64,000 nucleotides of DNA from Atherix ibis. Its lineage: Eukaryota; Arthropoda; Insecta; Diptera; Athericidae. Below, one piece after another: positions 37,201 through 45,707 of this stretch (positions are counted from its first letter, which is position 1; every line of letters begins with the position of its first letter). The translations under genes and the position numbers were made by a program. The stretch lies in contig OY282607.1 of the NCBI GenBank assembly GCA_958298945.1, positions 78,732,868-78,796,867 on the forward strand, in the 5' to 3' direction. Below the pieces are notes generated by a model. That model saw only the letters and a list, made by a program, of their open reading frames with translations. It ran no database searches and was not told the origin of the DNA.

Positions 37201-40200
37201 ATTGGTTGCGATAAAAATTAAGGTCCTTAGAAAAAGTCAATTTTTTCAATATTTCTTAGACATTTTCCAAACACAGATGAATTTTTAGAAAACGCCGATC
37301 ATTTTAGAAGAGTGTCTTTTTTGACACATAATCGAACATAATAACTTAGAAGAGATTCTCTGCCAATCACTGTTTTTAAATATACTTTTTTAAACAATTT
37401 TCTTATTTAAAATTAAAAAAATATTTTTTTTTTATTCTCCAATTTACAAATAATTTTAAACACACGTCATTTCAGTTTTTATCTGAATTGAAATTGTCAA
37501 CTTGGAAAACACTTATCGGCACAAAACAAAACGAACTTGGTAATCAATAATACGAGGGTCGTTCAATGAGTCCTTAGAAAATCCGAGAAATTGCGCTTGT
37601 AGTGTCGGTAAATATTTTTTTTTTGTAAGGAGCATTATCGACAGGAAAGCTGTCAAAATTCGTTTTGTTTTGTGCCGATCAGCTCGATCCATAGCGTAGG
37701 TCAATTTCTATCGTCGATTAAAGTTAACGACATTTATTTGTGCATAACAATGGAAAAAATCGAGTTTAGGGCTGTCATCAAACATCTCCATTTGAAAGGC
37801 TTAAGCCCGAAAGAAATAAAAGCCGAGTTGGATGCAGTTCATGGCACATCTGCACCTGTGTTTGCGACGGTTAACAATTGGGTGAATGAATTTAAACGTG
37901 GCCGTTCATCAACAAAAGATGAACATCGTTCAGGACGCCCAGTTGAGGTGTCTACTCCTGAAATCATCGACAAAATCCACGATCTGATTTAAAGTGCGCG
38001 AATTAGTTGAGGCCACGGGCATATCACAAAGTACAGTTGCTTCAATTTTGCATGAAAAATTGTCTGTGAAAAAAATTTCGGCAATATGGGTGCCGCGTTT
38101 GCTCTCAGAGGAGAATAAGCGCAATCGTGTAGTGTACTCTGAGGCTATGTTGGCACTCTTTCATCGCAATCCTGCCGAATTCCTTCGCCGATATGTCACT
38201 GTGGACGAAACCTGGATACACTACTACACTCCAGAAACGAAGTGACAGTCATCACAGTGGATTTTCAAGGGTGAACGGGCTCCAAAGAAGGCAAAAACTG
38301 TGCCATCGGCCGGCAAGGTGATGGCCACGGTCTTTTGGGATTCGCAGAGCATCATTTTTATCGACTACTTGGAAAAAGGAAAAACAATAATAAGAGCGTA
38401 TTACGCGTCGTTATTGCAACGATTGACGGTGGACCGAGGAAATCAAAGAGAAACGTCCCCATCTGAAGAAGAAAAAAATCCTCTTGCATCAGCACACCTG
38501 CGCTGTTTCCATGGCCAAAATTGTGGAATTGAGAATGGAATTGTTGCAGCATCCCGCTTATTCACCAGATTTGGCCCCGAGTGACTATTTTCTTTTCCCC
38601 AATCTGAAGAAATGGCTTGGCGGACGACGGTTCACTTCCAACGAGGACGTCATTGCTCAAACGGATGAGTATTTTGTAGAACTTCCGAAATCCTATTTTT
38701 TGGACGGGATAAAAATTTTGGAAAAACTGTTGGAAAAGTGTATAGAGCTAAAAGGAGATTATGTTGAAAAATAAAATTTTTTTTTTTAAAAACAGTTTTT
38801 TCCATCTTTTTCTAAGGACTTATTGAACGACCCTCGTAATGATTTCAATTACAATAATTCGAAGAAAAAAAATCATTTATTAAAATATCGATACAATAAA
38901 ATTTTAAATCCACTTATTTAAAGTAGAATGGAAAACAAAAAAAAGGAATGAGTTAGCAAATTATCTTTAAAAGACAACAAATCAAATCAAAATTTTCTCT
39001 ATAGTCAAATATATAAAATTCAGATAAGATATTTGTAATCATATTTTTATAGATTTAATATCAGCTATTTAAGTTGAAAAGGATTTCAGAAAAGATAAGC
39101 AATAGAAAATAATACATTATTTTTATGGCATTCTGTTTTTTTGGCTTTTCAAAAAGAAAAAAAAATCGGCTCAGAGTTTTGGACATAAAAACAATTCAGT
39201 TTTTCAAATAATCTAATTAAATTTATACACAGTCTTTGTGGAAATTGTTTACTTTGACTTTATTAAAAAAAAGACCAATTTATAAATAAAGATAATTGTT
39301 AATTTTTTCAGAACAGACAATTGTTAAAACAAAACAAAATCTTTACTTTGGAGGGAGTCTTAAGCACAATCTATTCAAAATTAGTTTAAAAAAACTGTAA
39401 TTTACTCTTATATTAAGTTATAAATTTACAAAATTGTTGTAAATTAAGTTCGTATATATTTTTGGAAACTGAAGAGGATCTTCCTTTCAACCTTTTAACT
39501 TCTTACATTGTTATCAATTTTGTGTTATGGAAAGTATAACCCAATCATTTGACAGTTATAAATTGTTATTTAACGTGACCTGGTTGTCCAAACCTCAAGA
39601 CCACGAGTCGCCTACGATTATAGGGATTGAGATACGCTCAATCAACGCACCACCATTACTGGTAGTTAGCAGTCAGTATGGTGACGCACCACCGAACCTA
39701 CAATACACCGAAACAGCATACAGCTCTATTCCCCCCTCTTTATGTATACGCACACACCAAATTCATTCGAGCATTCATTAACTCGCAATACATCCATACC
39801 CACACCAACGACAGAGACGGCCGAGTCAATTTTGCCCCCGACACTTGCACTGGTGAACATCCTGGCGGATCTTCCCAATCCTCACACTGATCCATCATAG
39901 GAGTAGGGCTCCTGGATCAGTGCAATATCCACCCCATTCTCGCACATATAAACGCTCAACTCATTCATAGCCGCAGCCGACGCATTCCCATTCAATTGGA
40001 TGCACCTAATCCGGCTCAAAGAAAAGATGAACCGGGCTCAAAGCACTTCGAAAGCCAATATTCATCAAAAAAAGGTTATACTATCTGTTTGGTGGGATTT
40101 TAAAGGAATCATTTATTTTGAGCTTCTACCGAGCCACACAACGATCAATTCTGAAGTGTACTGTCATCAGTTGGACAAATTGAATGATTCACTTAAAGAA

Positions 40201-43200
40201 AAAGAGCCAGAATAAAATATTAATTCACTATAAGAAAATCGTCTTTAATTTTTATCTAAAAAAACGAAATTACTTTCCGAACAACCCAAAACATTTCATC
40301 CAATATGTCGCTTATTTAGTTTAGAGCGTTTCATTTTATTTTATAGATACTTTTAACACCAAAAAACGAGCTGAAATTGTAAAAATGTTTCACAAAAGCC
40401 TAATTGCCGTATGCAGGTCTCTGAAATTGTGGAGAAGCCATTGTATGCGCAAAAAGTTATTTCGGTATGCATTTTGGTCTGCAGGTGTCATTGCCTCGTA
40501 TTTCTTTAAAAACGGAGGAGAGCCTTTTATCGTCAATTCTGAGCACTATGGCCGTATGATAACCAAATATTTGCCCTGAACATAAACAATTTGATGTGGA
40601 CCATATGTGGTATCAACAAGACGCAGACATAAGCCACACAACTCGACACATTTTGGCTTTATTTCACAAAAAATTCTAGGAAGCTTAATTTCGAGATTTT
40701 ATATAATCAATTTGTCTCCAAAATCGTGCAATTTGATGAATGATATTATATGCCATGCAAACTGGCATTTTAAAACAAACAAATCTAACGAACTCTCGAA
40801 ATCGCCGATGTTCCACAAGGCAGCATACTCGGTCCCAAATTCTGCACCATTTAAATAATCGATTTTTTTATCTGCTTTAACGCTTTCTTTGCTGCATATG
40901 CAGATGATGCGGTCTGCTTTGCGTCTCACACAAGTCCACAACATGCTTCTGAATTGATCTAAAGCTGTATCCAAACTCTTTAAAATTGCCTTTCTAAATG
41001 TAATATGAAGTTGACGAACAAATTGCATGCCCACGTAAATTTTACTATTCGCTGTAAAACTTCTTTCCCATATATTTTAATGTCAGTGTCATACCATCTA
41101 AATTCGATACCTAGATCTGCACGTGAACAAACGATTGATATAAAAGCTACACATAAGAATAAACAAGACAGACTACTTCAAGGAAAAAATTTCCAAGCAA
41201 ACAAAATTACGTTTATACAATTACACTGATACCATTTTGGCATCTGATATTAAGCCAACAAATTTGCATCGAATCCTATATCTTCAATCAAAAATGCTTT
41301 GTAAAATTGACATTACTCTTGTTTAGGTTTATAATAGTCGCTATCATCGTGATCTTCAAGCTACATATAACTGGACCTCGTTATAAAAAGTTTTATTTTG
41401 GTTTTTTTTTTTAAATAAGAAAAATTATATTTTTTGTTTAAGAGCACTCTCCTATACTTACTTTCCTTTAAGCACACATTGCCAACTTAAGTGCCACGTA
41501 TAAAATTTGTTTTTAACAATTTTGTAGTTGTAGATACATTTAAATAATAAATAAATAAATATTTTTCAAAAAATTGATCACACAATCATAGATAAAACAC
41601 TGTACATAATGAGTCAGATATTCTTTTAGTTTAGCTTGAGCGAACCTCTTCGAGACTGTTTAATCATTTTGTTCCTGTTGAAAAGTGAGCAATTTTGATT
41701 TGCAGTTAAAAATTGCTGATTTTAAATAAGAAACATTTAAAAATTTTTATGGTACTTAAAAATATAACTTCATTCAATTAGGTATTATCCGTTTCTGTCG
41801 ATGACCCTTTCCCAGCTTTCAGGTAGTGTCTTAATTCCGTGATCGTAAAACTTATTACTTTTGCTAGCCAAAAACTGAATTAAATGTGATTTTACATAAA
41901 CAGCGTCATTAAAAATTTTACCATTTAAGGAGTTCTGTATGGAACGAAATAAATGCTAATCTGAAGGCGCTAGGTCAGGGCTAGATGGTGGATGTGACAA
42001 CACATCCCAACCTAATGCAATAATTTTTGGCGACTGACCAAAGATGTGTGCGGCTTTGCATTGTCATGCTGGAAAACAACACCCTTACGATTTGACAATT
42101 CTGACCGCTTTTCTTGAAGTGCATTGCTCAGTTTGACGAGTTGTTGAACGTACACGGTGGAATTAATCGTTTGGTTTCTTGGTAAAAGTTCAAAGTGCAG
42201 AATTCCTTTATAATCACACCAAACTGACAGCAAAATCTTCTTTTGGCGCATCTCAGCTTTTGATGTCGTCTGAAGTGGTTCATCTCGCATAACCCAGGAT
42301 CGTTTCCGATTAACGTTATTGTAAACTATCCACTTTTCGTTACCAGTTATCAGTCGTTTCAGAAATGGATCCGTTTCGTTGCGTTTCAAAAGCGAATCAC
42401 AGATGCTAATGCGTTGCGTCAAATGAATTTCTTTAAGCTGCTAAGGAATCCATAAACCGAGTTTCTTAACATAGCCAAGCTGTTTTACTTTTTTTTCAAT
42501 GCATGTATGCGATACATTAGGCTTCTCTGCGATCTCACATATTATGCTATGACGATCTGAATCGATAGAGAAAAATCATCAGAACGAAATTTAGCAAACC
42601 AATTTTTACACCGCCTTTCTTTCAAGGCTTCATTCCAATATACGGCATATAAATTCATGTGTACTTGCGATGTGTTCTTGCCTTTTCGGAAATAATACAA
42701 TAAAATATGTCTAAAATGCACGTCATATCCTTCCCTTTTTAAATTTGGACGAAAATTAAATTAAAGGCGGAAGTTCAAACAACGGGAAAACAATATAGGT
42801 TAGGTGCTTTGAACACGTTGACATTACAAAAGAATGAGCTAATACCATCTATTGACAAAATCCGCAATCACTTAGTTGCCAACCCAATAATAGGAATGTC
42901 AAAATCTTCTGTTGGGAGCCGATTAAACCTAAAATACTTTGATTTCGTAACAATATACTGAAAGACCATTTCTTAAACTGAACTGAGGATATCAGACTAT
43001 CAGGATTTCTGGTTCAAGAACAATTTTAGTATCTAGTAAATTATCGGTATTAATAAAAATTTGTGCGTTTTCGAAAAAATGTATCTGAACTAAGTGCTAA
43101 CAGAAAGTGTGCCTAAATTCGATAAAATAATGTTTCGATAGTGCCACATTCCATTGTCGCTGCCAATTTTTGTATTCTTTTGTGTAAAAATTGCTTCCGT

Positions 43201-45628
43201 TTGATATAAAAGTTTAATTAATAAATAAAATATTGATTAATGATAGGCTTGTTATCGAAAATATGATAAACTATTTATTATTGTTTTTTATTATCTTGAG
43301 GACTTTTGAAGAGTTCTGTAAGTAACTCTAGAAATATTGTAGAAAGTAAAACTTCGTAATACATCCAGATCTGTTTTTATTCATACGAACATTTTTTTTT
43401 ATTAAAAATTTAATTTAACAAAAATTTAAAAATAAAAATTCCATTCTCATTTCATATGAGTTCTTTCGATTTAACGCAATTAACCCAAAATATGAAAAAA
43501 AATTGTTCGTATTAGTCTTGTGGCAGTTTTACAATTGCCCAAGTCAGATGTTAAGACTGGATTGTGCCCTTTTTTCAATTTATTGGCATTTCTCCGAATA
43601 ATATAGCTATAATAGGGAATTTTTTGTGTGCTTTTTGAATTTATTATTCAAAATGAAATAATTAACTTGGATTAGCATTGAAAATCCAATTTAAAATGCA
43701 AGTTGGAATTACGCTTGTACAGACAGAATGTACTAAACAAATGAAGATTCCACCATCGTTAATATGGAACATTGACATAAAAAATTGATACAGAGCGATT
43801 CCATGATGTTTTTCGTTCGGCAATGTCTATGCATTTTTAGTTGACAAGACACTAAGCGTCCTGAGATGTTGGATGATCCGGTAAGTTGTGTAATAGTTTT
43901 GTCAAAAATGTTCCAAATGGGAAATTAACTGGGAAGTTTCCACGTGATCTAAATATGTTAATGGCCCTTTGCAAAATATTATAAAAGTAGTAACCAAAAT
44001 ATTCCAGAATTACGCAAACGTACGCATTTATTGTCGTCAGAAAATAACAACTGATCATTGTTTTGTAGATCAGAAATGTCTATCTACAAAACAATGACTT
44101 TGCTTCCTTATGCCTGGTATGCAGCTCGAGCGAAGATAAATTTTAACCCGATCTCCACTACTCTCCCATTTAGCGCAGCTAAACGAGAGTGAAAAGTTTT
44201 TGTGTAGAGATAAATTTTGACATTTCGGAACTCTTCAATTTCGATGTTGATGTTTTGTTGTAATTTTAAAAATAAATGTAGTGAATAGCTTTTTTAGCTG
44301 GATTTTATTCAAAGGATATGATTTTAGAAATTGTATCTTTATCTTATTTAAATATATTTAGTTTTTTCTTATATTTTTTTTCTACAGGATTAACTGTTGT
44401 TATTCAATTCGGTTAGTTTACTATACAATGACTGGAAATTTTAATGTTATATCTTTACATTTATTAAATGATGAGGGTTGAATTATATTAAAGGGAATAA
44501 TGGGATTATTATTTATAGCAGTTATTGGTGGAAGTATATTAAATTGATTAATTTTTCCAGTTCCTTATATAATTTGTTTACCTGATTATTTCAAGTTAAT
44601 AACTTTATTTGTTTGTATTATAGGGGGTATTATGGGATATTTAATTTCAAATGTTTCTTAATATTTTTTAAATAAATCATTAAAGTATAATTTTTTATCA
44701 ACATATTTAGGGAGAATATAATTTATACCTTATATTTCTACTTATGGAATTATTTATTCCATAAGTAGAAATATAATGTATAAATTTAGACTACTTTCGT
44801 CCATTGTAACGGACGATAAAAAAAACACAAACGTAAAAATTAAGCTAACATTTATCTTTGATTATTGTCCCGTGCATTTATTTGTAGTGAAAACCAAAGT
44901 GAAATCGCGTGGAGACCTATCAATGCCGCCATCTACTTTTCAGTAGATTCACTCTCCTTTTCACTTTCATTTCACTCTCGAGCTGCGTACTGCCCGGCGA
45001 AATCGTGAGCTAAATTTTCCGATTTCGATTTCGCTAGCGAAAAATCGTATGAAAATTTATCTTAGCTCGAGCTGCATACCAGGCTTTACCGAATAAAAAC
45101 ATTACGTATTTTTTACATGTACAACTTTTATAAAATATATTGAACAGAACCTTTTGTCTCGCTTTTGTTATAATAAACATAATTTTAGGTCTGGAACCAA
45201 CTATCTATTTTCCAAGTACATTTTTAACACAAACTTTTCCAGAAATGTATATTGTACGACGCATATAACCGATTTTTTCGTACAATTAAATTCAACATTC
45301 AATATTTATAGAAGGGCAGATGTACGTACAGCTTATAAGGTAAAGCCTTAATATGAAGGATTTTATTAAAATTACAATATATTTTTATCTGAAGAAAGAA
45401 GATTACCAAATAAAATATGTTAAAATAAAAATGTTTAATTTTGTTCAAGAATGTTGCATCTTTTGAATGGAAACAAACCTTTGCCCGGTCTAATATCTTT
45501 TCAGTAGTTTCCCGTTCTTGCCATACAAATTTCAAATCGCTAAAAGAATATACAATTTCCTTTTTATCGTCGACATCACATTGAAAAAAATAAGATTGAT
45601 CATTAAATTTAGCAAAATTCCACGGCAT
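22288..45628 (-). CDS. NHEJ1: XLF/NHEJ1 (Cernunnos) end-joining factor with an 18.4-kb first intron
   Basis: CDS complement(join(22288..22522, 22581..22758, 26745..26883, 26936..27115, 45479..45628)), 293 aa; human NHEJ1 is 299 aa. XLF works with XRCC4-ligase IV in joining broken DNA ends. Exon 1 gives MPWNFAKFNDQSYFFQCDVD and DLKFVWQERETTEKILDRAK. Exon 2 continues QLNKRIEYDDD, which lines up with human [25 protein letters not shown] across the joint. Exon 3 has KKKDIEIDQYKIEGAVLKR (human MKDLEIQDYQESGATLIR), the end of the coiled-coil stalk. The C-terminus PRKTHKKFNI resembles the basic, Phe-bearing Ku-binding motif. All joints have GT-AG ends and compatible phases. Intron 1 (27116-45478) and intron 3 (22759-26744) are full of transposons. 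The call was made from motif alignment by eye. Confidence 0.88.
22850..23545 (+). mobile_element. LINE reverse-transcriptase fragment, 5' part (antisense in XLF intron)
   Basis: A decayed frame reads SLDIATRFNEYFVN, then LLSIINCSMKSVIVPSVWKI, a stop, and IVPIEKVNNTKKCNEFRPVN with STLFEKVIYNQLEKY. This is the start of a LINE reverse transcriptase of the CR1/jockey-related group. The C-terminal part of what looks like the same element is at 26080-26690, separated by two or more DNA transposons. Confidence 0.7.
23560..25330 (+). mobile_element. DDE_3 mariner-like transposon, decayed and interrupted
   Basis: The N-terminal part (23567-23805) has LAAILVWMTFDSRREWSITI and FGVNDTPFSV, with a frameshift before MYTLEDKTKTGR. 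After a mariner insertion the frame resumes near 24590: HERQRDWSARVLQ, DEAHFDMAAFIN with a stop, VTVWFGIWVGGIIGPYFFDD, VFQQNGATSNTYRTT and, in another frame, WPPRSPDLNSPDFFV. It ends with ASWLEVVI or, one frame over, MARGSHLTDIIFHT. Multiple stops and frameshifts. The C-terminal text matches the deleted copy at 1318-1762. Confidence 0.72.
23831..24545 (-). mobile_element. Mauritiana-type mariner, 5'-truncated
   Basis: Left end taggtgtataacttaaaaatg resembles mauritiana-subfamily ITRs. On the - strand the C-terminal transposase is long and open: RLKRALAEKHPEYATRHEAI, FHHDNARPHVARPVKNYLEN, PPYSPDLAPSDYHLFRSMQN and RGIHMLPERWEKLVASDGQY. The N-terminal half and the first catalytic Asp are missing. 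It splits the DDE_3 element at 23560-25330. Confidence 0.82.
25440..26060 (+). mobile_element. Second DDE_3-type fragment, heavily decayed
   Basis: Readable pieces are FPERVIS followed by QRSCNLT, and a 3' end (cattatattccatgcataatgctaaaaatc) that repeats the 3' end of the preceding element (cataatgctaaaaatcatat). The rest is not recognised. It is probably another deletion copy of the same family. Confidence 0.45.
26080..26692 (+). mobile_element. LINE C-terminal fragment and tail
   Basis: A frame with GVIKIFYAIITPNFQYCSSI, MMNKSQKLQNKAMQIILKVN and LNWLTINQWTLMNIFILVIK is the C-terminal thumb region of a CR1/jockey-like reverse transcriptase. It ends with an (attatt)n-like tail at 26664-26692. 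It is on the same strand as 22850-23545 and likely the other end of that element. Confidence 0.7.
27347..28633 (+). mobile_element. Mariner family C, near full length, pseudogene
   Basis: About 1.29 kb with a transposase on the + strand from 27540: MDLNLQQRTFIIFCVKNGFN, HERFQSCRESIEDNERSGRP, then a stop at 27903. A second part follows with RIITGDETWVYKYDTQSRHQ, and after a frameshift NATVFMDYNDVVHHEFLPEG, LHHDNAPSHSAIIIRNF, a frameshift and PPNSPDLAPCDFFLFNRVKK. All three DD34D-type blocks are visible. End points are taken from a weak inverted match accac(t/c)ttg, so they may be off by some bases. Confidence 0.82.
28769..29985 (+). mobile_element. Mariner family B, second copy
   Basis: TA-flanked, 1217 bp, ends aggtgtagtaaaaagtaatc and the complement of agttgtagtaaaaagaaatc. 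Transposase from 28898: MDTNKQKRRHILQFFFDKGE to AQKTVWNHLNKAGYKKKLDV. A frameshift in an A-run near 29270 follows, then MVTGDEKWVTYDNVKRQRSW, a TAA at 29504 and LHQDNARPHSSIMTRQKIRG with PPYSPDLAPSDYHLFLSMTN to the C-terminus. There are at least two lesions, but it is better preserved than the copy at 6549-8960. Confidence 0.9.
30085..30735 (-). mobile_element. Mariner family D, C-terminal two thirds
   Basis: Frame with MLSVWWDFKGIVYFELLPSN, GIVFQQENAKPHTSLTIPQK and PPYSPDLAPSDYHFFRFVLK, ending ATARKMFN. A frameshift near 30535 leads into EDPGVEKMNRLKAL-like text and QENDSFLKRIINGLSTT. The second catalytic Asp position reads Glu (QQENAKPH), so the enzyme would be dead. The outer ends were not resolved. 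A second fragment is at 40030-40215. Confidence 0.8.
30960..31630. other. Unassigned repeat-like DNA
   Basis: Includes a GC-rich patch (cacccggcggccggggaggc, about 31178-31197) and short open pieces on the - strand. The composition is unlike the flanks and suggests an old mobile element, but I could not name it. Confidence 0.35.
31630..31770 (+). mobile_element. Jockey-like LINE reverse-transcriptase fragment
   Basis: HITAGVPQGSILGSILCNKR and TDDIPILSSKKLNYI, the conserved PQGS block of LINE reverse transcriptases. Only about 45 codons remain. Confidence 0.75.
32089..32943 (+). mobile_element. Mariner family A, head-to-head derivative, second copy
   Basis: TA-flanked, 855 bp. The left end is the 5' end of the element (ccgcgggttacgtatatttg, cttatgccgacaagtttggc), leading into HRINIAKEHDPTLLQRVITG and DESWVYGYDVETKAQSSQWK. 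After HQDNAPAHASL the frame breaks. At about 32730 (ccattttttggaatgggc) the sequence turns into an inverted copy of the same 5' end. The joint is the same as in 20109-20975. Confidence 0.88.
32944..34070. other. Intronic DNA with an unassigned open stretch
   Basis: Between 32945 and 33110 the - strand is open (RNIKAAANLMKLKGTPWADR..., about 50 codons) and could be a retroelement relic. From 33110 to 34070 the DNA is AT-rich with no feature I can support. Confidence 0.35.
34075..34600 (-). pseudogene. Transposase C-terminal relic
   Basis: On the - strand: MILSHDNSPHPPQPYESLNQ, then VDNIQSSDTEKLKAIPVEAF with HHC, close to the C-terminal block of mariner transposases (a similar block ends many of them). 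The upstream part (34240-34600) is broken by stops and is not clearly assigned. Confidence 0.5.
34720..35200 (+). pseudogene. Mariner transposase N-terminal relic
   Basis: Frame with TARTCQIWFAKFRLGDFSLK and DELRSGKLSDVNDEVLRSMI, the second helix-turn-helix region. In shifted frames there follow FVWHTN/HELSEQNLMDRISICSSNL and REPFLDRL with a degenerate GDE-W block. Catalytic blocks are missing. Confidence 0.7.
35200..35940. other. AT-rich intronic DNA, nothing recognised
   Basis: Overlapping short frames on both strands look like chance. No repeat ends were found. Confidence 0.45.
35945..36680 (-). mobile_element. Chimeric retroelement: 5S rRNA-like head, tRNA-like part, RTE endonuclease piece, A-rich tail
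   Basis: Read on the - strand. At 36660-36571 the text ggttctcgtccgatcaccga, agttaagcag and tgaccgcttgggaacaccgc is 5S rRNA with its internal promoter region. At 36555-36496 there is a tRNA-like part: anticodon-arm-like accga-ctcacac-tcggt and a perfect T-arm gcgggttcgattcccgc. At 36310-36080 in broken frames IYSGNDSGHH, PVSDRLLTARPHSKFRKITI and PTEVDDDANKK resemble the endonuclease of RTE-type LINEs (the craniofacial-development-protein-2 homology). It ends with an A-rich tail (about 35965-35940). It is a SINE-like or 5'-chimeric LINE derivative. The 5S and tRNA parts are not working genes. Confidence 0.72.
36690..37550. other. Intronic DNA, no gene seen
   Basis: Moderately AT-rich, no clear frame, no repeat ends. 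The part around 36740-36930 is less AT-rich and may be a repeat relic. Confidence 0.4.
37553..38836 (+). mobile_element. Mariner family F, full length, pseudogene
   Basis: TA-flanked, 1284 bp, inverted ends cgagggtcgttcaatgagtc and the complement of cgagggtcgttcaataagtc. Transposase from 37750: MEKIEFRAVIKHLHLKGLSP, NEFKRGRSSTKDEHRSGRP, a frameshift at 37990, then VRELVEATGISQSTVASILH, YVTVDETWIHYYTPETK, a TGA, KVMATVFWDSQSIIFIDYLE, a frameshift near 38430 and HPAYSPDLAPSDYFLFPNLK. The C-terminus is complete. At least three lesions. Confidence 0.92.
38840..39530. other. AT-rich intronic DNA, nothing recognised
   Basis: No frame, repeat end or RNA gene seen. Confidence 0.5.
39565..40020 (-). 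repeat. Inverted copy of the window-start repeat plus LTR-like sequence
   Basis: About 120 bp at 39570-39690 match 1020-1135 in reverse complement, including ccacgag, gcctacgatt, tagggattgag and acgctcaatcaacgcacca. The following 300 bp are GC-richer, with a perfect-arm hairpin cactgatcc...ggatcagtg (39885-39922) and a TATA-like cacatataaacgctc (about 39945). This could be an LTR relic. No paired LTR was found. Confidence 0.55.
40030..40215 (+). pseudogene. Mariner family D fragment
   Basis: MNRAQSTSKANIHQKKVILS, VWWDFKGIIYFELLPSHTTI and HQLDKLNDSLKEKEPE, very close to the copy at 30085-30735. It stops at 40213-40215 and then turns directly into the 3' flank motif ttaattcactataag also seen near that copy, so it is an internally deleted element. 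Confidence 0.78.
40320..40765 (+). pseudogene. DDE_3 mariner-like transposase relic
   Basis: Pieces in shifting frames: FWSAGVIASYFFKNGGEPFI, VNSEHYGRMITKYLP, then MWYQQDADISHTTRHILAL and, near the end, LSPKSCNLMNDIIC. These follow the order of the family at 23560-25330. Stops and frameshifts throughout. Confidence 0.62.
40780..41190 (+). mobile_element. Jockey-like LINE reverse-transcriptase relic
   Basis: VPQGSILGPKFCTI (in one frame, about 40810-40855) and AAYADDAVCFASHTSPQHAS (about 40893-40955) are the PQGS and Y-A-D-D blocks of a LINE reverse transcriptase. Later text resembles the following thumb domain (MSVSYHLNSIP). Decayed. Confidence 0.7.
41190..41690. other. Intronic DNA, nothing recognised
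   Basis: No feature supported. It ends at the degenerate left end of the next mariner. Confidence 0.45.
41693..42887 (-). mobile_element. Mellifera-type mariner (family E), copy 1
   Basis: The right ITR ttgggttggcaactaagtga (read on the - strand at 42887) is typical of the mellifera subfamily. The left ITR is degenerate. Transposase on the - strand: MTQRISICDSLLKRNETDPF, LITGNEKWIVYNNVNRKRSW, ILLSVWCDYKGILHFELLPR and GVVFQHDNAKPHTSLVSRQK, then a one-base lesion before the HPPSSPDLAPSD-type block. The usual GDE reads GNE, so one catalytic residue is changed. About 300 bp of right flank are shared with copy 2. Confidence 0.9.
42888..43211. repeat. Flanking segment duplicated with the mellifera-type mariner
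   Basis: The 324 bp after the mariner right ITR (from taggaatgtcaaaatcttct to gcttccgtttgatataaaag) are nearly identical to 50163-50490 after copy 2. The block is not part of a mariner. It is either a segmental duplication or the mariner sits in a larger unrecognised repeat. Confidence 0.85.
43212..44050. other. Intronic DNA with one unassigned frame
   Basis: The - strand frame at 43852-44058 (RSRGNFPVNFPFGTFLTKLL...) has no family I recognise and is probably chance. The rest is AT-rich. Confidence 0.4.
44056..44096. repeat. Perfect 15-bp inverted repeat
   Basis: Arms cattgttttgtagat and atctacaaaacaatg with an 11-nt loop, directly left of the next transposon. Function unknown. Confidence 0.8.
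44390..44785 (+). pseudogene. nad5: NUMT: nuclear copy of mitochondrial nad5 (C-terminal part)
   Basis: Read with the invertebrate mitochondrial code (TGA as Trp), the frame gives LVYYTMTGNFNVISLHLLND, EGWIILKGIMGLLFIAVIGG, LNWLIFPVPYIICLPDYFKL and GYLISNVS, then FLNKSLKYNFLSTYLG and PYISTYG. This is NADH dehydrogenase subunit 5. In the nuclear code it is full of stops. It ends in a head-to-head fold-back of its own last 30 bp (44721-44750 against 44756-44785). Confidence 0.9.
44721..44785. repeat. 30-bp fold-back at the NUMT end
   Basis: Arms 44721-44750 and 44756-44785 are reverse complements with one mismatch (acct/atgt), with a 5-nt loop. The left arm is nad5 sequence. Confidence 0.85.
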
Positions 45629-45707
45629 TGCAATACGATAAACATAAACAATTAAGATTCCGTCAAAAATAAATACACTTTCCTTTTGACAGATTTCGCT
45701 CTTCGAC

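Larger units (their letters stand above)
44111..45085. mobile_element. Harbinger-like non-autonomous element carrying mitochondrial DNA
   Basis: Inverted ends tgcctggtatgcagctcgag and agcctggtatgcagctcgag match at 32 of 34 positions and are flanked by TTA on both sides (44108-44110, 45086-45088). Three-bp TWA duplications are the mark of PIF/Harbinger elements. There is no transposase. The middle third is a nad5 piece (44390-44785). Subterminal sequences on the two sides share cgagagtga/tcactctcg words. Confidence 0.8.

Noticed and set aside
43852..44058. 68-codon frame as a gene
   Set aside because: No recognised similarity and no supporting signals. Left as unassigned.
44390..44785. Sign that the contig is mitochondrial or mis-assembled
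   Set aside because: The nad5 piece is short, decayed, framed by a transposon with target duplications, and surrounded by nuclear genes.
45299..45480. C-terminal continuation of the frame that starts at 45628 (through VCFHSKD and beyond)
   Set aside because: After DRAK there is a GTTTGT donor and the text loses similarity to XLF, while the exon at 27115 continues the alignment exactly. The extension is intron.
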